A stretch of 64,000 nt of DNA. It comes from Fibrella rubiginis (GTDB lineage Bacteria; Bacteroidota; Bacteroidia; Cytophagales; Spirosomataceae). The notes beneath the pieces were generated by a model. The model saw nothing but the letters and a program-made list of their open reading frames with translations, did not search any database and was not told where the DNA came from. Both the position numbers and the translations under genes were made by a program. Location: contig NZ_JAFMYV010000013.1 in the NCBI RefSeq assembly GCF_017353185.1, positions 62,001-126,000 on the forward strand, read 5' to 3'. This document shows positions 36,303 through 46,016 of the stretch, one piece after another. Positions within the stretch are counted from its first letter, which is position 1, and each line of letters begins with the position of its first letter.

Positions 36303-37330
36303 TGTTTCAAATACTGCTTTGCTTCGCTACTCAGAATTGGGTATTCAGCCAAGTCAAGGACTTTTTTATAAAATACCCGTGCCTGCTTGGGTTGATTCGT
36401 CTGAGCCGCTACCCGCGCCCGCACGGCGTAGGCCCATGCCTGATAAGCCTCATCTTTAGGTGGTCTCTGTAATACAGTCTGAGCCAGTGCATCCGCTTCT
36501 TTTAGGGAACCCTGCGCCAGTTTGAGCCGTGCAGTCAACAACTGGCCTAACTGCTGGTAAAAGGCGAATCGACTGGTCAACAAGCTATCGATTAGGGGAG
36601 CCGCTTGCGCCAACCGCCCGGCATGAAGTAGTACCTCGGCGTAACGACCGGCAAAAAAGAGATTATCCGGGTACTGTTTAACTAACTGCGCCAGGTAAGG
36701 CAAGGCTTCGGGGGCGCGGTTTTCATAATCAGCCAGAATGTGGGTCAGATAGAGCGTGGCTTCTACCTGTGAAAACAATGATTGGCGCGATGCTACGCCC
36801 AATTGGGCCAATCCGTTCTTCTTGTCACCAGATTGCATGAACCAAACCATAGGCTTATAGACGGGATGTAGCTCCGGATATTCTTCGCGGTAATAATCAT
36901 ATAGTCCCGACGACAAGCTGAAGTCAGGGTACTGCTGCCGGTAAGCCCGTCCTTTCTGAAGATAGCTATACGCTTTTTTAGCGTATCCTACTGATTTGAG
37001 CGTTTGGTGATCAAAATACGCCATACGCGTTAACATGGCCTCCGTAGTGAAATAAGTGAATATCAATTCAGGGTCGTTAGGATGCCTGTCGAGTTGCGTT
37101 TGCGTTTCGTCAGCCGTTTTTTCGAGCAGGTTCACCAACTGCCCCCGTAACCGGTCGTCGGTGCGGGCGGGGAACCATTGCCAGTGCAGCCGAACGGCCC
37201 GAAGCAAATCCACGGCGGGATGATGGGCCGTTTGCCGATCCAACTGATTGATTAGCCCGTCTGCCTTACCCGTATTGTTATTATAAATTGCCTGTAGAGT
37301 TTGCCGAACCAGCGTTTGTTGGTCCGCCAT
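36299..37330 (-). CDS. TPR-like helical repeat protein
   Basis: 343 residues, almost entirely helical with TPR-type features (ALPYLAQLVKQYPDNLFFAGRYAEVLL, ARLKLAQGSLKEADALAQTVL, QAWAYAVRARVAAQTNQP). No signal peptide is visible, and an in-frame stop 30 nt upstream rules out a long extension. It is translationally coupled to the PAP2 gene downstream. Role unknown; a scaffold for envelope enzymes is possible. Confidence 0.62.
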   Translation of the reverse strand: MADQQTLVRQTLQAIYNNNTGKADGLINQLDRQTAHHPAVDLLRAVRLHWQWFPARTDDRLRGQLVNLLEKTADETQTQLDRHPNDPELIFTYFTTEAMLTRMAYFDHQTLKSVGYAKKAYSYLQKGRAYRQQYPDFSLSSGLYDYYREEYPELHPVYKPMVWFMQSGDKKNGLAQLGVASRQSLFSQVEATLYLTHILADYENRAPEALPYLAQLVKQYPDNLFFAGRYAEVLLHAGRLAQAAPLIDSLLTSRFAFYQQLGQLLTARLKLAQGSLKEADALAQTVLQRPPKDEAYQAWAYAVRARVAAQTNQPKQARVFYKKVLDLAEYPILSSEAKQYLKQ

Positions 37331-37439
37331 AGTACCGGTACTTACTGAGCGTATAAACTACCCGTCCATAGCAAACATCCCCCTAAAATGGCAAGTCGAC
37401 ATTTATCAATTACCGCAAATAGCGTCATAACGTTGGTAG

Positions 37440-37467
37440 AAAAAAACCGGTGCTAACCGGTCAGCAC
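37440..37467 (-). terminator. Rho-independent terminator of the second PAP2 gene
   Basis: On the minus strand GTGCT (37467-37463) pairs with AGCAC (37454-37450), loop GACCGGTT, followed by CGG and a seven-T run. It abuts the stop codon at 37468. The stem is short but the T run is strong. Confidence 0.6.
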
Positions 37468-38205
37468 TTAATTGGTCAAGGCATGTCTATTTCGACGCCG
37501 GGTCAGTTTTCGTTTGACCCAGGGATACACGTGGTAGGCAGCTTCGGCAGATAATAAGCCAATACCGGCTCCAACCAGTACATCCGAAATCCAATGTTTA
37601 TCATTCACCATGCGGAGGTACCCCGTCGAACCGGCCATTGCGTACCCGGCTATCGGAATGAGCACGTTGGTCTGTCCAAACTCATGGTCGAGTATGCCCG
37701 CCCCGGCAAACGCAAACGACGTATGGCCCGAAGGGAACGACTGGTTGTTGGAGCCGTCGGGCCGAACGTAGCCGGTGGTGCGTTTTAGCCCGAATGTTAC
37801 AGCCCCCGCAATGGCATTAGCCGTTAACCACAAACCCGCCCGGTCGAACGGGGTAGAGCGGCCTTTGACACCCGCAGCCGTCAGCCCGGCCAGTAACGCG
37901 CTGGGACCATACGCCAGATAATCGTCGAGGTGGGTACGATAGCCATTAATATGGTCCTGAATTTCGCCCCGTACCCGAAACCGATTGAACGGGTGGTTAT
38001 CCGAAAGCGTATACAGGCCCGTGCCGATGAAAACCGAGGGAACAACTAAGCGGGTAACGGACAGCCGGGGCGGGTGATCCGGCAACCTGTTTGGCAGTGA
38101 ATCGGACTGAGCTGAACTCTGGAGTGTCCAGCCGGTGAAAACGAGTAACCACAGTAATAGTGGGTACCAGCGTTGCCCTGACTTATCCCTTAGCGAAAAA
38201 TTCAT
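37468..38205 (-). CDS. PAP2-family phosphatase, second copy
   Basis: 245 residues with a signal-like N-terminus ending near SSAQ. KRTTGYVRP, FPSGHTSFAF and DKHWISDVLVGA are the PAP2 motifs. Unlike the copy at 35553, it is exported by its own signal, so the active part may be periplasmic or outer-membrane associated. Its start lies 68 nt after the DUF4249 gene on the same strand. Confidence 0.85.
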   Translation of the reverse strand: MNFSLRDKSGQRWYPLLLWLLVFTGWTLQSSAQSDSLPNRLPDHPPRLSVTRLVVPSVFIGTGLYTLSDNHPFNRFRVRGEIQDHINGYRTHLDDYLAYGPSALLAGLTAAGVKGRSTPFDRAGLWLTANAIAGAVTFGLKRTTGYVRPDGSNNQSFPSGHTSFAFAGAGILDHEFGQTNVLIPIAGYAMAGSTGYLRMVNDKHWISDVLVGAGIGLLSAEAAYHVYPWVKRKLTRRRNRHALTN

Positions 38206-38273
38206 AGCGTTGAACAGATAGAAAAGCAGGCAAGGATAGGCCGTGATTCTGTAGGAAAGTTGAACCGGTGGGC

Positions 38274-39170
38274 TTATTCATGGTACACAAACCGCACAGA
38301 GTCCGAAATGGCATACGCGCCAAAGACACCAATTGCCCCCGCCCCAAACTGGCCGGGCTTGCTTATATACACAGGTTCAACAAAGGGGTTAAACTGCGCC
38401 AGTTTCTGGCGGTCAAGATTGTCGTAAAACTGGAAGGTGTTGCGATCAACAGTCAGGAGCTTAATGTAGGCCTCCTGTCCCCGCTTGTGTTTGAAGGCTG
38501 GTTCTACCGCAATTTGCTGCCGGGTGCCATCCGTATTGCGGTCCTCATATACCGAACGGCCTACTTCCTGCACGTACGTAGTTTTACCAATCGAGCAAGG
38601 ACTAATCACCGTTTCGGCCCGGATGACGGTGTCAGGAATGACTCGGTTCATTTGATACCGGTAATAGTCGCCCACGCCGACTGGATCGGTAAAAGTGACC
38701 AGTACGCCCTCATGTTCGCCATACACATCGCGGTATGAGGATGTATAGCCAATACTGTCGATAGTTGCTTTACGTTGATTCGTCGAAGCTGATGCAGTAA
38801 ATGTCTGCCCATTGACTTGTACCGTCAGCGTATAAGCCTGTCCCGGCCGCACGAGCCGCTGTCCTTTAAAATAATAGTCATATTCACAACGAACCGCGTT
38901 GAAGGTAGAATCTAAACGGAGAGTTTCGCGGTTTTCTCCATCAATGAGGATAACGGTAGCGGTGCGAATCACCAATTGATTGCTTGATACACTCGCATCG
39001 AAATAAGGAACTGTCCGAAAGACGTAAGCCGTAGCAATCTGTCCCGGTGTAATCAGACTCTGGATGCTAACTACACCATCGTAAGCCACCGGAGCCACCG
39101 TGATAACGCGGTCACAGCCGGCCAGCAGGGCCAGACAGGTAAGCAATAAGGAAAGTTGGATCGATTTCAT
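38274..39170 (-). CDS. DUF4249 lipoprotein
   Basis: 298 residues. Lipobox LLAGC near 18. VVSIQSLITPGQIATAYVFRT and TVQVNGQTFTASASTN match the DUF4249 pattern: beta-rich outer-membrane-associated proteins found beside TonB-dependent receptors in Bacteroidetes. It starts 1 nt after the receptor stop, so the pair is a unit. Likely role: surface partner for substrate capture. Confidence 0.85.
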   Translation of the reverse strand: MKSIQLSLLLTCLALLAGCDRVITVAPVAYDGVVSIQSLITPGQIATAYVFRTVPYFDASVSSNQLVIRTATVILIDGENRETLRLDSTFNAVRCEYDYYFKGQRLVRPGQAYTLTVQVNGQTFTASASTNQRKATIDSIGYTSSYRDVYGEHEGVLVTFTDPVGVGDYYRYQMNRVIPDTVIRAETVISPCSIGKTTYVQEVGRSVYEDRNTDGTRQQIAVEPAFKHKRGQEAYIKLLTVDRNTFQFYDNLDRQKLAQFNPFVEPVYISKPGQFGAGAIGVFGAYAISDSVRFVYHE

Positions 39171-39171
39171 C

Positions 39172-41463
39172 TCAGAATTTAAAATTATAGCTAACGCCGG
39201 GGATGATAGGCAGCAACGACACCTGCCGCGCCTGCGGCTGTTTGGTGGTTGGGTCGGTGGTCAGATAGATGAAATATGGATTGAGCCGACTGTACACATT
39301 GTAGATACTAAATACCCACTCCGACTCATACGCCCTTTTCCATAAATGGCGTTTTTTGCGGTAAATCGCGCTTACGTCGAGCCGGTTGTAGGCCCGGAAG
39401 CGGGTATTATTGCGGCTTGTATAATCGTAGTATGTACCATCGTATAGACTTCCATCGCTATATACCGGCACCCGCCCTGCAGGCAGCGTATAAGCCCCAC
39501 CGCTATTAAAGACAAAGTTGGCCGACAAGACCCAGCGGGGACTCAGTTCATACGTACCGACTACCGACAATACATGCCGACGGTCGTAGGTGAACGGAAA
39601 TAGTTGCCCGTAGTTGAGGTCAGCAAATGTCTGCGTGGTCTTCGAGAGGGTGTAGGCCAACCAGCCGGTTAGCCGTCCTGTGTTCTTGCGGACAAACGCT
39701 TCCAGGCCATATGATTCGCCCCGGCCAAAGGTAAGTTGCGTATCAATGTTTGTATCGAAAAGCAGTTGCGTCCCCTGTTTGAAAAGTACCTGATTCTGCA
39801 TGGTTTTGTAGTAGGCTTCCAGACTTAGTTCATAGCGGTTACCTTCAACGCTACGAAACAAACCCAGAGCTACCTGTCGGCTAAATTGGGGCTTCACGAC
39901 GGGGCTGCTGCTCACCCAAATGTCGGTGGGCAGCGAAGCCGTGCTATTAGGTACCAGATGCAGAAACTGGTTCATCTCCGTATAGGCAGCCTTCATCGAT
40001 AGTTGGGGTGAGAAAGCATATTTAGCGGTCAGGCGAGGTTCGAGCCGGGCATAAGTGGTGCCACCTGCCGAATAAACCGGTACGCGCAAACCAACGCTTA
40101 CGGCTACCTTGTCGGACAGCCGCCACTCATCATTGACGAAAAAAGCCGATTCCTGTGCGTAGTTGTAGCGTAGGCTGTCGGGTTGTAACGTCAGTGAATT
40201 ACCCTTCCTGGGCACTTTGGCTGAATACGATGAGGGAGCAAACCGGTGTTCGGTCCACTGAAGGCCCGCTTTAATCTGATGAGTGGGTGAAGGATACCAT
40301 TCCAGTGTCGACTTGGCCGACCAATCTCGAATACCCGTGTAAAGCAGTGCGTAATAGTTACCCTGCGTGGTGGATAACGACAGGTGGTAGTCGTTGTAGA
40401 GCAGAGACGTATTGATGAATATCTTCTGACCCAGCAGGTGATTCCAGCGGAAGGTGGCTGTGCGGTTGCCGAAGCCGATACCATAATTGAGACTACTGGC
40501 CCCGGTGAAGGCAGCCCGGTCTTGTCCGTTGAACAGGCTGACGAATAGATGATCGCGCTTACTAAGCTCGTAATTAAGTTTGGCGTTTAGATCGGAAAGA
40601 GAATAGTTGGTACTATTGCCCCCGCTTTGAAACGGTTTGAGCAGCAGATCTAAATAACTGCGCCGGGCGGACACGATAAACGAGGATTTACCCCGTTGCA
40701 GCGGACCTTCGAGGGTCAGGTTAGATGAAATTAAGCCGATTCCTCCTTCCCCGCTGAATTTATAGCGGTTTCCTTCGCGCATGGTGATATCGAGCACCGA
40801 CGAAAGCCGCCCTCCGTACTGAGCCGGGAAACCACCCTTAATGAGGTTGACACTGTTGAGCGCGTTGACGTTGAACGTACTGAACAGGCCGAATAAGTGG
40901 TTGGGGTTGTAAACGGTGGCCTCGTCAAGCAGCACTAAATTCTGGTCGATGTTGCCCCCGCGCACGAAGAAACCCGTTGTTCCTTCGTTCCCCGACTGAA
41001 CCCCCGGCAGAAACTGGATGACCTTCAGCACATCGCGTTCCCCGGCAATCATGGGCAGGGTACGAATCTGCTTCATGGATACGTTGATGGCCGACAGTTG
41101 AGGGCGTTGCACATGATCGTCACTGGCCGTCGCCTGCACCATCACTTCATTCAACTGTTGGTTCTCGGCTGTTAACGCAAGGGTAAGGTTCTGAGTCGTC
41201 TGAGCGGTTAGCTTCTCGACGCGGGTTGTGTAGCCGATAAAGCTGGCCTGAACCCGAATGGTGTCGGCAGTCTGGGGTAAGCTGAGCGAATAGTACCCAT
41301 AAGCGTTGGCCTGTACGCCGACCTTTTGCAGCGGGGCATACACAGTAGCACCAATCAGCGCTTCGCCGGTTCGGGCATCGCGAACGTACCCGCTTACAGT
41401 AATACGCGACTGGGCCAACAGCAGCGAAGGCAGCAGCCAGAGGCTTAAAAATAGACAACGCAT
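39172..41463 (-). CDS. TonB-dependent receptor with carboxypeptidase-like N-terminal domain
   Basis: 763 residues. Signal peptide 1-17, then a CarboxypepD_reg-like domain (GYVRDARTGEALIGATVYAP, about 22-105), plug with GFFVRGGNIDQNLVLLDEA and a beta barrel ending in aromatic NFKF. This is a receptor for TonB-dependent uptake across the outer membrane. It follows the ACP-like gene by 6 nt and precedes DUF4249 by 1 nt. Substrate unknown. Confidence 0.9.
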   Translation of the reverse strand: MRCLFLSLWLLPSLLLAQSRITVSGYVRDARTGEALIGATVYAPLQKVGVQANAYGYYSLSLPQTADTIRVQASFIGYTTRVEKLTAQTTQNLTLALTAENQQLNEVMVQATASDDHVQRPQLSAINVSMKQIRTLPMIAGERDVLKVIQFLPGVQSGNEGTTGFFVRGGNIDQNLVLLDEATVYNPNHLFGLFSTFNVNALNSVNLIKGGFPAQYGGRLSSVLDITMREGNRYKFSGEGGIGLISSNLTLEGPLQRGKSSFIVSARRSYLDLLLKPFQSGGNSTNYSLSDLNAKLNYELSKRDHLFVSLFNGQDRAAFTGASSLNYGIGFGNRTATFRWNHLLGQKIFINTSLLYNDYHLSLSTTQGNYYALLYTGIRDWSAKSTLEWYPSPTHQIKAGLQWTEHRFAPSSYSAKVPRKGNSLTLQPDSLRYNYAQESAFFVNDEWRLSDKVAVSVGLRVPVYSAGGTTYARLEPRLTAKYAFSPQLSMKAAYTEMNQFLHLVPNSTASLPTDIWVSSSPVVKPQFSRQVALGLFRSVEGNRYELSLEAYYKTMQNQVLFKQGTQLLFDTNIDTQLTFGRGESYGLEAFVRKNTGRLTGWLAYTLSKTTQTFADLNYGQLFPFTYDRRHVLSVVGTYELSPRWVLSANFVFNSGGAYTLPAGRVPVYSDGSLYDGTYYDYTSRNNTRFRAYNRLDVSAIYRKKRHLWKRAYESEWVFSIYNVYSRLNPYFIYLTTDPTTKQPQARQVSLLPIIPGVSYNFKF

Positions 41464-41469
41464 GAGCGA

Positions 41470-41820
41470 TTAGTTCAAGTGGACAGCACCAAAAACAATG
41501 AGCGTTGGGGCGTAGTTGGTCGGTGGCAACTTCTCGGCTAACTGGGTGGGGAGTGGACCATAATAGGCCTCATTGTCGTAAACTTCCGGCAACCGAAGTA
41601 TGACGTGAATGAGCAGGTCAAATACATCGGTCAGATGCTGAGTAGTATCAGGAGGAAACGACAGGCCTGTAATCAGAGAAATATCGACCAGCACTAATTC
41701 AATCTGCCAATCGGTTAGGCCAAGATCCCGACGAAAGTCGCTGAAGATGTTGACTTGCCAGGGCGCAAGTCCTGTTTTTTTGTGCAGGATGCGCCGTAAG
41801 GTTTGGATGCTGAATGTCAT
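41470..41820 (-). CDS. Acyl-carrier-protein-like small protein lacking the attachment serine
   Basis: 116 residues. FRRDLGLTDWQIELVLVD and the following hydrophobic pattern with TQHLTDVFDLLIHVI resemble an acyl carrier helical bundle (DLGxDSxxxVEL...TVxD). The position of the phosphopantetheine serine is occupied by Thr/Asp, so it cannot be modified the usual way. C-terminal 25 residues are Pro/Thr/Leu-rich. First gene of a receptor operon, 6 nt before the receptor. Assignment rests on pattern only. Confidence 0.4.
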   Translation of the reverse strand: MTFSIQTLRRILHKKTGLAPWQVNIFSDFRRDLGLTDWQIELVLVDISLITGLSFPPDTTQHLTDVFDLLIHVILRLPEVYDNEAYYGPLPTQLAEKLPPTNYAPTLIVFGAVHLN

Positions 41821-41844
41821 GGCCGATCTACACGTAGCGTGAGG

Positions 41845-41886
41845 AAAATAGCAGGAACCAATCCGTCGAGAGCGAATCGGTTCCTG
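41845..41886 (-). terminator. Candidate terminator of the glycine-rich protein gene
   Basis: CAGGAACC (41886-41879 on the minus strand) pairs with GGTTCCTG (41859-41852), then CTATTTT. The loop is about 19 nt and may extend the stem imperfectly. Confidence 0.55.
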
Positions 41887-41893
41887 AATCTGG

Positions 41894-42724
41894 TTAGAAC
41901 GTCAATACGGCTCCAAGCCCAACACCCCGGCGGCTGGGTACGAACCGTAAGGTTGTAGCGGCCCGACCGTTATAGCGATCAGCCGCCCGGCGGAACTGTA
42001 CCCCTGCCCGGTGGTTTAGCCAAAGTGACGTAGCACCCAGTAATACCCCGCTCCCCGTTAGGACAGCACCGACCAGGACCGCATCATCATGTCCATCACT
42101 GCTATTCTCGCCCGAGGTGTTTGTATCGGTCGGGTCATTATCCCGGCCTTGGTACGCGTTGCCCATGCCGTCATGACCACCTCCGCCTTCACCGGCAATC
42201 AGTAGCCCCACACCCGTTCCAATCAAAGCCACAGCAGGAATAGCCGTGACGACTGACCAGGTACGTAGTGAACAACCTTTTTCAAAGCTTGTGATCGCGT
42301 CAGGCTGGTTGTACAGTAAAGACTTGACCTCTGAGTTACCCAGTCGCTGTCCGTTAGCCGCGTAAAAGTGGCTAAACAAACCACTCTTATACCGCAATCC
42401 CTCAGTGCCTATAGGTATCGGCTCAGTTGCCATCGAAGCCGCATCTGGCTTGAACATGTGTGACGGTTTGGTCAACAATAGCCCACTGTTAGTGCCAAAT
42501 GAATCTTTACTGCCATTGGCATACTTGATAAGCAGTACGTCGCGGAGCGGAGCCGTATAAACAGGGCCTTCGGGATTAGAAGACTTACGGTATTTTAAAT
42601 CCGTTTGATTAACTTCCATCACTTTGGCTGAAATTTCCTCGCCATTTCGGAGAACGATATTGTCTTGGGCGTAAACAAATGTGGCCGTCAGGAAGGTGGC
42701 CACCAGGGTGGTAAGTACACGCAT
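41894..42724 (-). CDS. Hypothetical membrane protein with Gly/Asp-rich segment
   Basis: 276 residues from ATG at 42724, chosen for the signal sequence (RVLTTLVATFLTATFVYAQ). The middle part has DNIVLRNGEEISAKVMEV, a small beta-like domain common in Bacteroidetes envelope proteins, two hydrophobic segments near 185-205 and 235-255, and between them a Gly/Asp/Asn-rich stretch. Function unknown. It is divergent from the sigma-factor gene. Confidence 0.65.
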   Translation of the reverse strand: MRVLTTLVATFLTATFVYAQDNIVLRNGEEISAKVMEVNQTDLKYRKSSNPEGPVYTAPLRDVLLIKYANGSKDSFGTNSGLLLTKPSHMFKPDAASMATEPIPIGTEGLRYKSGLFSHFYAANGQRLGNSEVKSLLYNQPDAITSFEKGCSLRTWSVVTAIPAVALIGTGVGLLIAGEGGGGHDGMGNAYQGRDNDPTDTNTSGENSSDGHDDAVLVGAVLTGSGVLLGATSLWLNHRAGVQFRRAADRYNGRAATTLRFVPSRRGVGLGAVLTF

Positions 42725-42882
42725 GGATTTATTAATTAAATGCTCGTAATTGATTAACAGAATGGCATACGGCATTGTGGACCTACGCCGTTGCCTGAGC
42801 GGGATCTCAAAAATTTATTTTTTTTGGAGGCAACGGCGACTGACAATAGTTCCGTAGGATACTACGGTACGTAATCCCTGTG

Positions 42883-43470
42883 ATGCCTGTGATTTTTCGA
42901 CGAAGTAAAAACCTCGCTTTGCCCGACATTCTTGACGGTTGTCGTCGCGAAAAACCGGCGGCTCAAAAGCAGTTGTTTGAGGCCTACTACAGCTTCGGCG
43001 TAAGTATTTGTCTTCGTTACGCCAGCAGTCGGGAAGAGGCCGAGGAGATGTTTGACGATGGCTTTCTGCGAGTGCTCAACAAGATATTATATTACGACCC
43101 GGAGCAGCCGTTTGATGCCTGGTTTCGGACAGTCATGGTGCATTCGGCTATTGACCACTACCGGCGCAACAAATCCCCACTAACCTATACGGACATCGAC
43201 GAAGCTTATGACGTGGGGGAAGCTGACAACTTACTCGAACAGTTGGCCGCCGACGAAATTATGGCTGTGGTTCAGCAGTTACCGCCAGCTTACCGTACCG
43301 TTTTTTCATTGCACGTAGTGGATGGGTATTCCCATCCCGAAATCGCCCAGATGCTGGGTATCCACGAAGGTACATCGCGCTCAAATCTGGCTAAAGCGCG
43401 CCAGAAACTACAGGAATTGCTTATGGATTGGACCACTACACGCTCAGTAAACCGACGAAACTATGTCTAA
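42883..43470 (+). CDS. ECF-type sigma factor
   Basis: 195 residues from ATG at 42883. Sigma region 2: QLFEAYYSFGVSICLRYA, EEMFDDGFLRVL and FDAWFRTVMVHSAIDHYRR. Region 4: LPPAYRTVFSLHVVDGYSHPEIAQMLG, the promoter-recognition helix-turn-helix. No N-terminal sensor domain. The next gene overlaps by 8 nt and has a membrane anchor, so it may be the anti-sigma partner. Confidence 0.92.
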   Translation: MPVIFRRSKNLALPDILDGCRREKPAAQKQLFEAYYSFGVSICLRYASSREEAEEMFDDGFLRVLNKILYYDPEQPFDAWFRTVMVHSAIDHYRRNKSPLTYTDIDEAYDVGEADNLLEQLAADEIMAVVQQLPPAYRTVFSLHVVDGYSHPEIAQMLGIHEGTSRSNLAKARQKLQELLMDWTTTRSVNRRNYV

Positions 43471-44899
43471 CGAACGTTTCGACCGACTGATAAAACAAAA
43501 CCTGGAATCGGTCAGGCCAGGCTATCAACCGAGTGCCTGGACTCGTTTTCGGAAACGCCTGCCTTTGGGCTTTTGGGCTAGCCTGTTACCCTACGGGGGC
43601 TGGCTACTCAGTGCTCTGATGCTGACAGGCTGGATGACTACGTTGTACACACTGCATACGAATCAGCAGGTGATTAAACGGCTGACCAAAACGCTGACTG
43701 TACGAACAGACCCGGTTAAAATGAACCCGGCTCCTCCAGTACCGACCGTATCAACCCATCGGATTGATACGGTGTACGTTGTACAGCGCACGGTGGTCGA
43801 GCATCGATACATACATGAACGGGAAGCTAACATACGGACTAGCAGTAACCAGCTAATCAGTCAGGCACGTCCCACCAACGAACCGGCAAATCGTCGCTTA
43901 AGTCGGTCTGAACGGCAAGGTGATAGCACACGGTTAGGCGGAACTCCAGGAGAGTCAAAATCTCTGGTAGCTCCACGTCCAACGGCCAGCAATACGCACA
44001 AACCGGATCAACTAAGCCGGAATAATACCAGCGGGCACAGGCCAGATAAGCCAAGCCCAAGCGACGTAGTCACGAGTAATCAGATGCGTCAAATTACACC
44101 ATCGCCCACAAAGGGGACCGTAGCTGATTCGGTGAACCGAGTTAGTACCGAAGCCACAGCGGCCATTCCGATTGATTCAAACCAGGTCCTAAAAGACAGG
44201 CCCACGTTGACCAAAGTCGATTCGGCAACGCAGAAACCGGCCAAACCCGAAGTCATCCCTTTGGCAGCACAACCGGCCAAGCAAAGCCGTCCTCCGTTCC
44301 GGCTGTCGTCGTTACAGCCGCGTGTTGGCGTTGAGACGGGAGCCACCTTAGACGGCGTGGGCGTTGGGCCAGCCATTGAGTTCTTCCCGACGGAAAACCT
44401 TGGCATATCTATAGGTGTGCAGGCTTCGCAGTTACAGCTCGAAGAGCACAAAGAATTAAGGGATTTCAATGCGGCAACGGGGGCAGAGTTTGTTGAGAAG
44501 TACCGCGCCTTCTTGCCCGCCCAGTATGATCAGATAAAGGATATATCAGTACGTACCTCATTGGTTAGTCTGCCCGTGAGTTTGAAATACTACGTACCCC
44601 TGCGTCGAAACTGGTCGCTGCTTTTTCAGACTGGAACCAGTTTCGACGTAGCCGCTTATCAGCAGGTGCGGTACGAAAGTTATTATCAGGGAAACGAGCA
44701 GTTCCATTCGTTTGAGATGGATGCCCAGCCACGCTTCTTCCACAACTTCATGTTTGGGGCTGGGGTGCAGTATCGTCGTCCGCGCATCTCGGCTCAATTA
44801 AGCCCCTATTACCTCTACGATTTCAGAAGCATCGCTAACACACCGGCGGGCAACAACGTAGGCATCAAAGCATCGGTCTGGCTGGATTTGTTTAAGTGA
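43463..44899 (+). CDS. Membrane-anchored protein with beta-barrel-like C-terminus (possible anti-sigma fusion)
   Basis: 478 residues. Residues 1-30 are cytoplasmic (MSNERFDRLIKQNLESV), with one helix near 38-58. A long Ser/Thr/Pro/Gln-rich periplasmic linker follows to about 270, and then about 200 residues resemble an outer-membrane barrel (VGVETGATLDGVGVGPAIEF, SPYYLYDFRSI). The layout of short cytoplasmic segment plus helix plus barrel follows the ECF sigma gene with an 8-nt overlap. The cytoplasmic start could bind the sigma factor (inference). Confidence 0.6.
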   Translation: MSNERFDRLIKQNLESVRPGYQPSAWTRFRKRLPLGFWASLLPYGGWLLSALMLTGWMTTLYTLHTNQQVIKRLTKTLTVRTDPVKMNPAPPVPTVSTHRIDTVYVVQRTVVEHRYIHEREANIRTSSNQLISQARPTNEPANRRLSRSERQGDSTRLGGTPGESKSLVAPRPTASNTHKPDQLSRNNTSGHRPDKPSPSDVVTSNQMRQITPSPTKGTVADSVNRVSTEATAAIPIDSNQVLKDRPTLTKVDSATQKPAKPEVIPLAAQPAKQSRPPFRLSSLQPRVGVETGATLDGVGVGPAIEFFPTENLGISIGVQASQLQLEEHKELRDFNAATGAEFVEKYRAFLPAQYDQIKDISVRTSLVSLPVSLKYYVPLRRNWSLLFQTGTSFDVAAYQQVRYESYYQGNEQFHSFEMDAQPRFFHNFMFGAGVQYRRPRISAQLSPYYLYDFRSIANTPAGNNVGIKASVWLDLFK

Positions 44900-44919
44900 A
44901 CGGTTTAAGACTAATCTGT

Positions 44920-45882
44920 ATGCGTGGTCGGAGTAGCATTTTTGGCTGGCTGATACTGGTTGGTTTGGTAACCACTACCTGCCGATCTCCATCTGCTGAA
45001 CTGGCAACACCTGCCTTACCTATACGGGTGCTGCCCAACAGTGTAACTTTTTTCGCACTTGCCGACTGGGGCGTGGGTGGCTTGTTTCACCAACAGGCCG
45101 TCGCTGACCAATTGAACCAGTACGCGGGTAGTTTGTCGCCTTCATTTCTTGTCTTAGCCGGGGACAATTTCTATACGAATGGAGTACAGAGCGTTAATGA
45201 TCCTAAATGGCAATTGAGCTTTGAGCAGGTCTATTCTGGTAGCCGTCTGCCCCAAGCGTTCGAGATTGCCTTGGGTAATCATGACTATCAGGGTAACGTT
45301 CAGGCTCAGCTTGATTATGCATTGAAACATCCGCGCTGGCAGTTGCCGGCACGTTATTACACAAAGGTTTTTGTTAGCAACGGCGTAACTGTCCGCCTAC
45401 TAATTCTCGACACCAGCCCTTTTATCAACGCGTATCGTCAGACTCCGACGGCTTATCCAGATATTCTACAAAATACAGATCGTCAACTACAGTGGGCCGA
45501 CAGCGTGCTAACCCATTCCACCGAAATGTGTACCATTGTGGTTGGTCACCATCCTATTTATTCAGCAGGTGCCGACCATGGCGATCAGCCCGAGCTGATC
45601 AACCAGCTTTTACCTTTGCTTCAGAAACATAAAGTGCCCCTTTACCTGAGTGGTCACTCTCATACATTGCAACATTTATCGAATGGCGGAGTGACTGACT
45701 TCGTAATTTCGGGGGGCGGAGGTGCGCCATTGGGAAGTATAGCAGATTCATCACGTTGTGCTTTCAGCCGGGCCAGCGGTGGGTTTGCCGTTATTTCTGC
45801 TAATACCGATAGTCTGCAAGTATCTTTTGTCAATCAAGGTGGTCACCTGTTGTATCAGTTTAGAAAATCTTTACCTCACTGA
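44920..45882 (+). CDS. Metallophosphoesterase, purple-acid-phosphatase-like lipoprotein
   Basis: 320 residues from ATG at 44920; a GTG at 44896 overlaps the previous stop but gives a less clean lipobox. A lipobox-like VTTTC is near residue 22. Phosphoesterase motifs: FFALADWGVGG, VLAGDNFY, ALGNHDY, GHHPIY and LSGHSHTL, which bind two metals. TRAP/purple acid phosphatase-like. Likely surface or periplasmic phosphatase. Confidence 0.87.
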   Translation: MRGRSSIFGWLILVGLVTTTCRSPSAELATPALPIRVLPNSVTFFALADWGVGGLFHQQAVADQLNQYAGSLSPSFLVLAGDNFYTNGVQSVNDPKWQLSFEQVYSGSRLPQAFEIALGNHDYQGNVQAQLDYALKHPRWQLPARYYTKVFVSNGVTVRLLILDTSPFINAYRQTPTAYPDILQNTDRQLQWADSVLTHSTEMCTIVVGHHPIYSAGADHGDQPELINQLLPLLQKHKVPLYLSGHSHTLQHLSNGGVTDFVISGGGGAPLGSIADSSRCAFSRASGGFAVISANTDSLQVSFVNQGGHLLYQFRKSLPH

Positions 45883-46016
45883 TACAGTTTTTCAAAGCAA
45901 TAAGCACTGGCATTCATTCCAAGAAACAGTCGGTTCGACGGGTGAAAGAAGGCATTCGGCCTGGTTGATTTAATCATTCAACCTATAGCCTGTTACGTTT
46001 GTGCATAGATGCCAGA

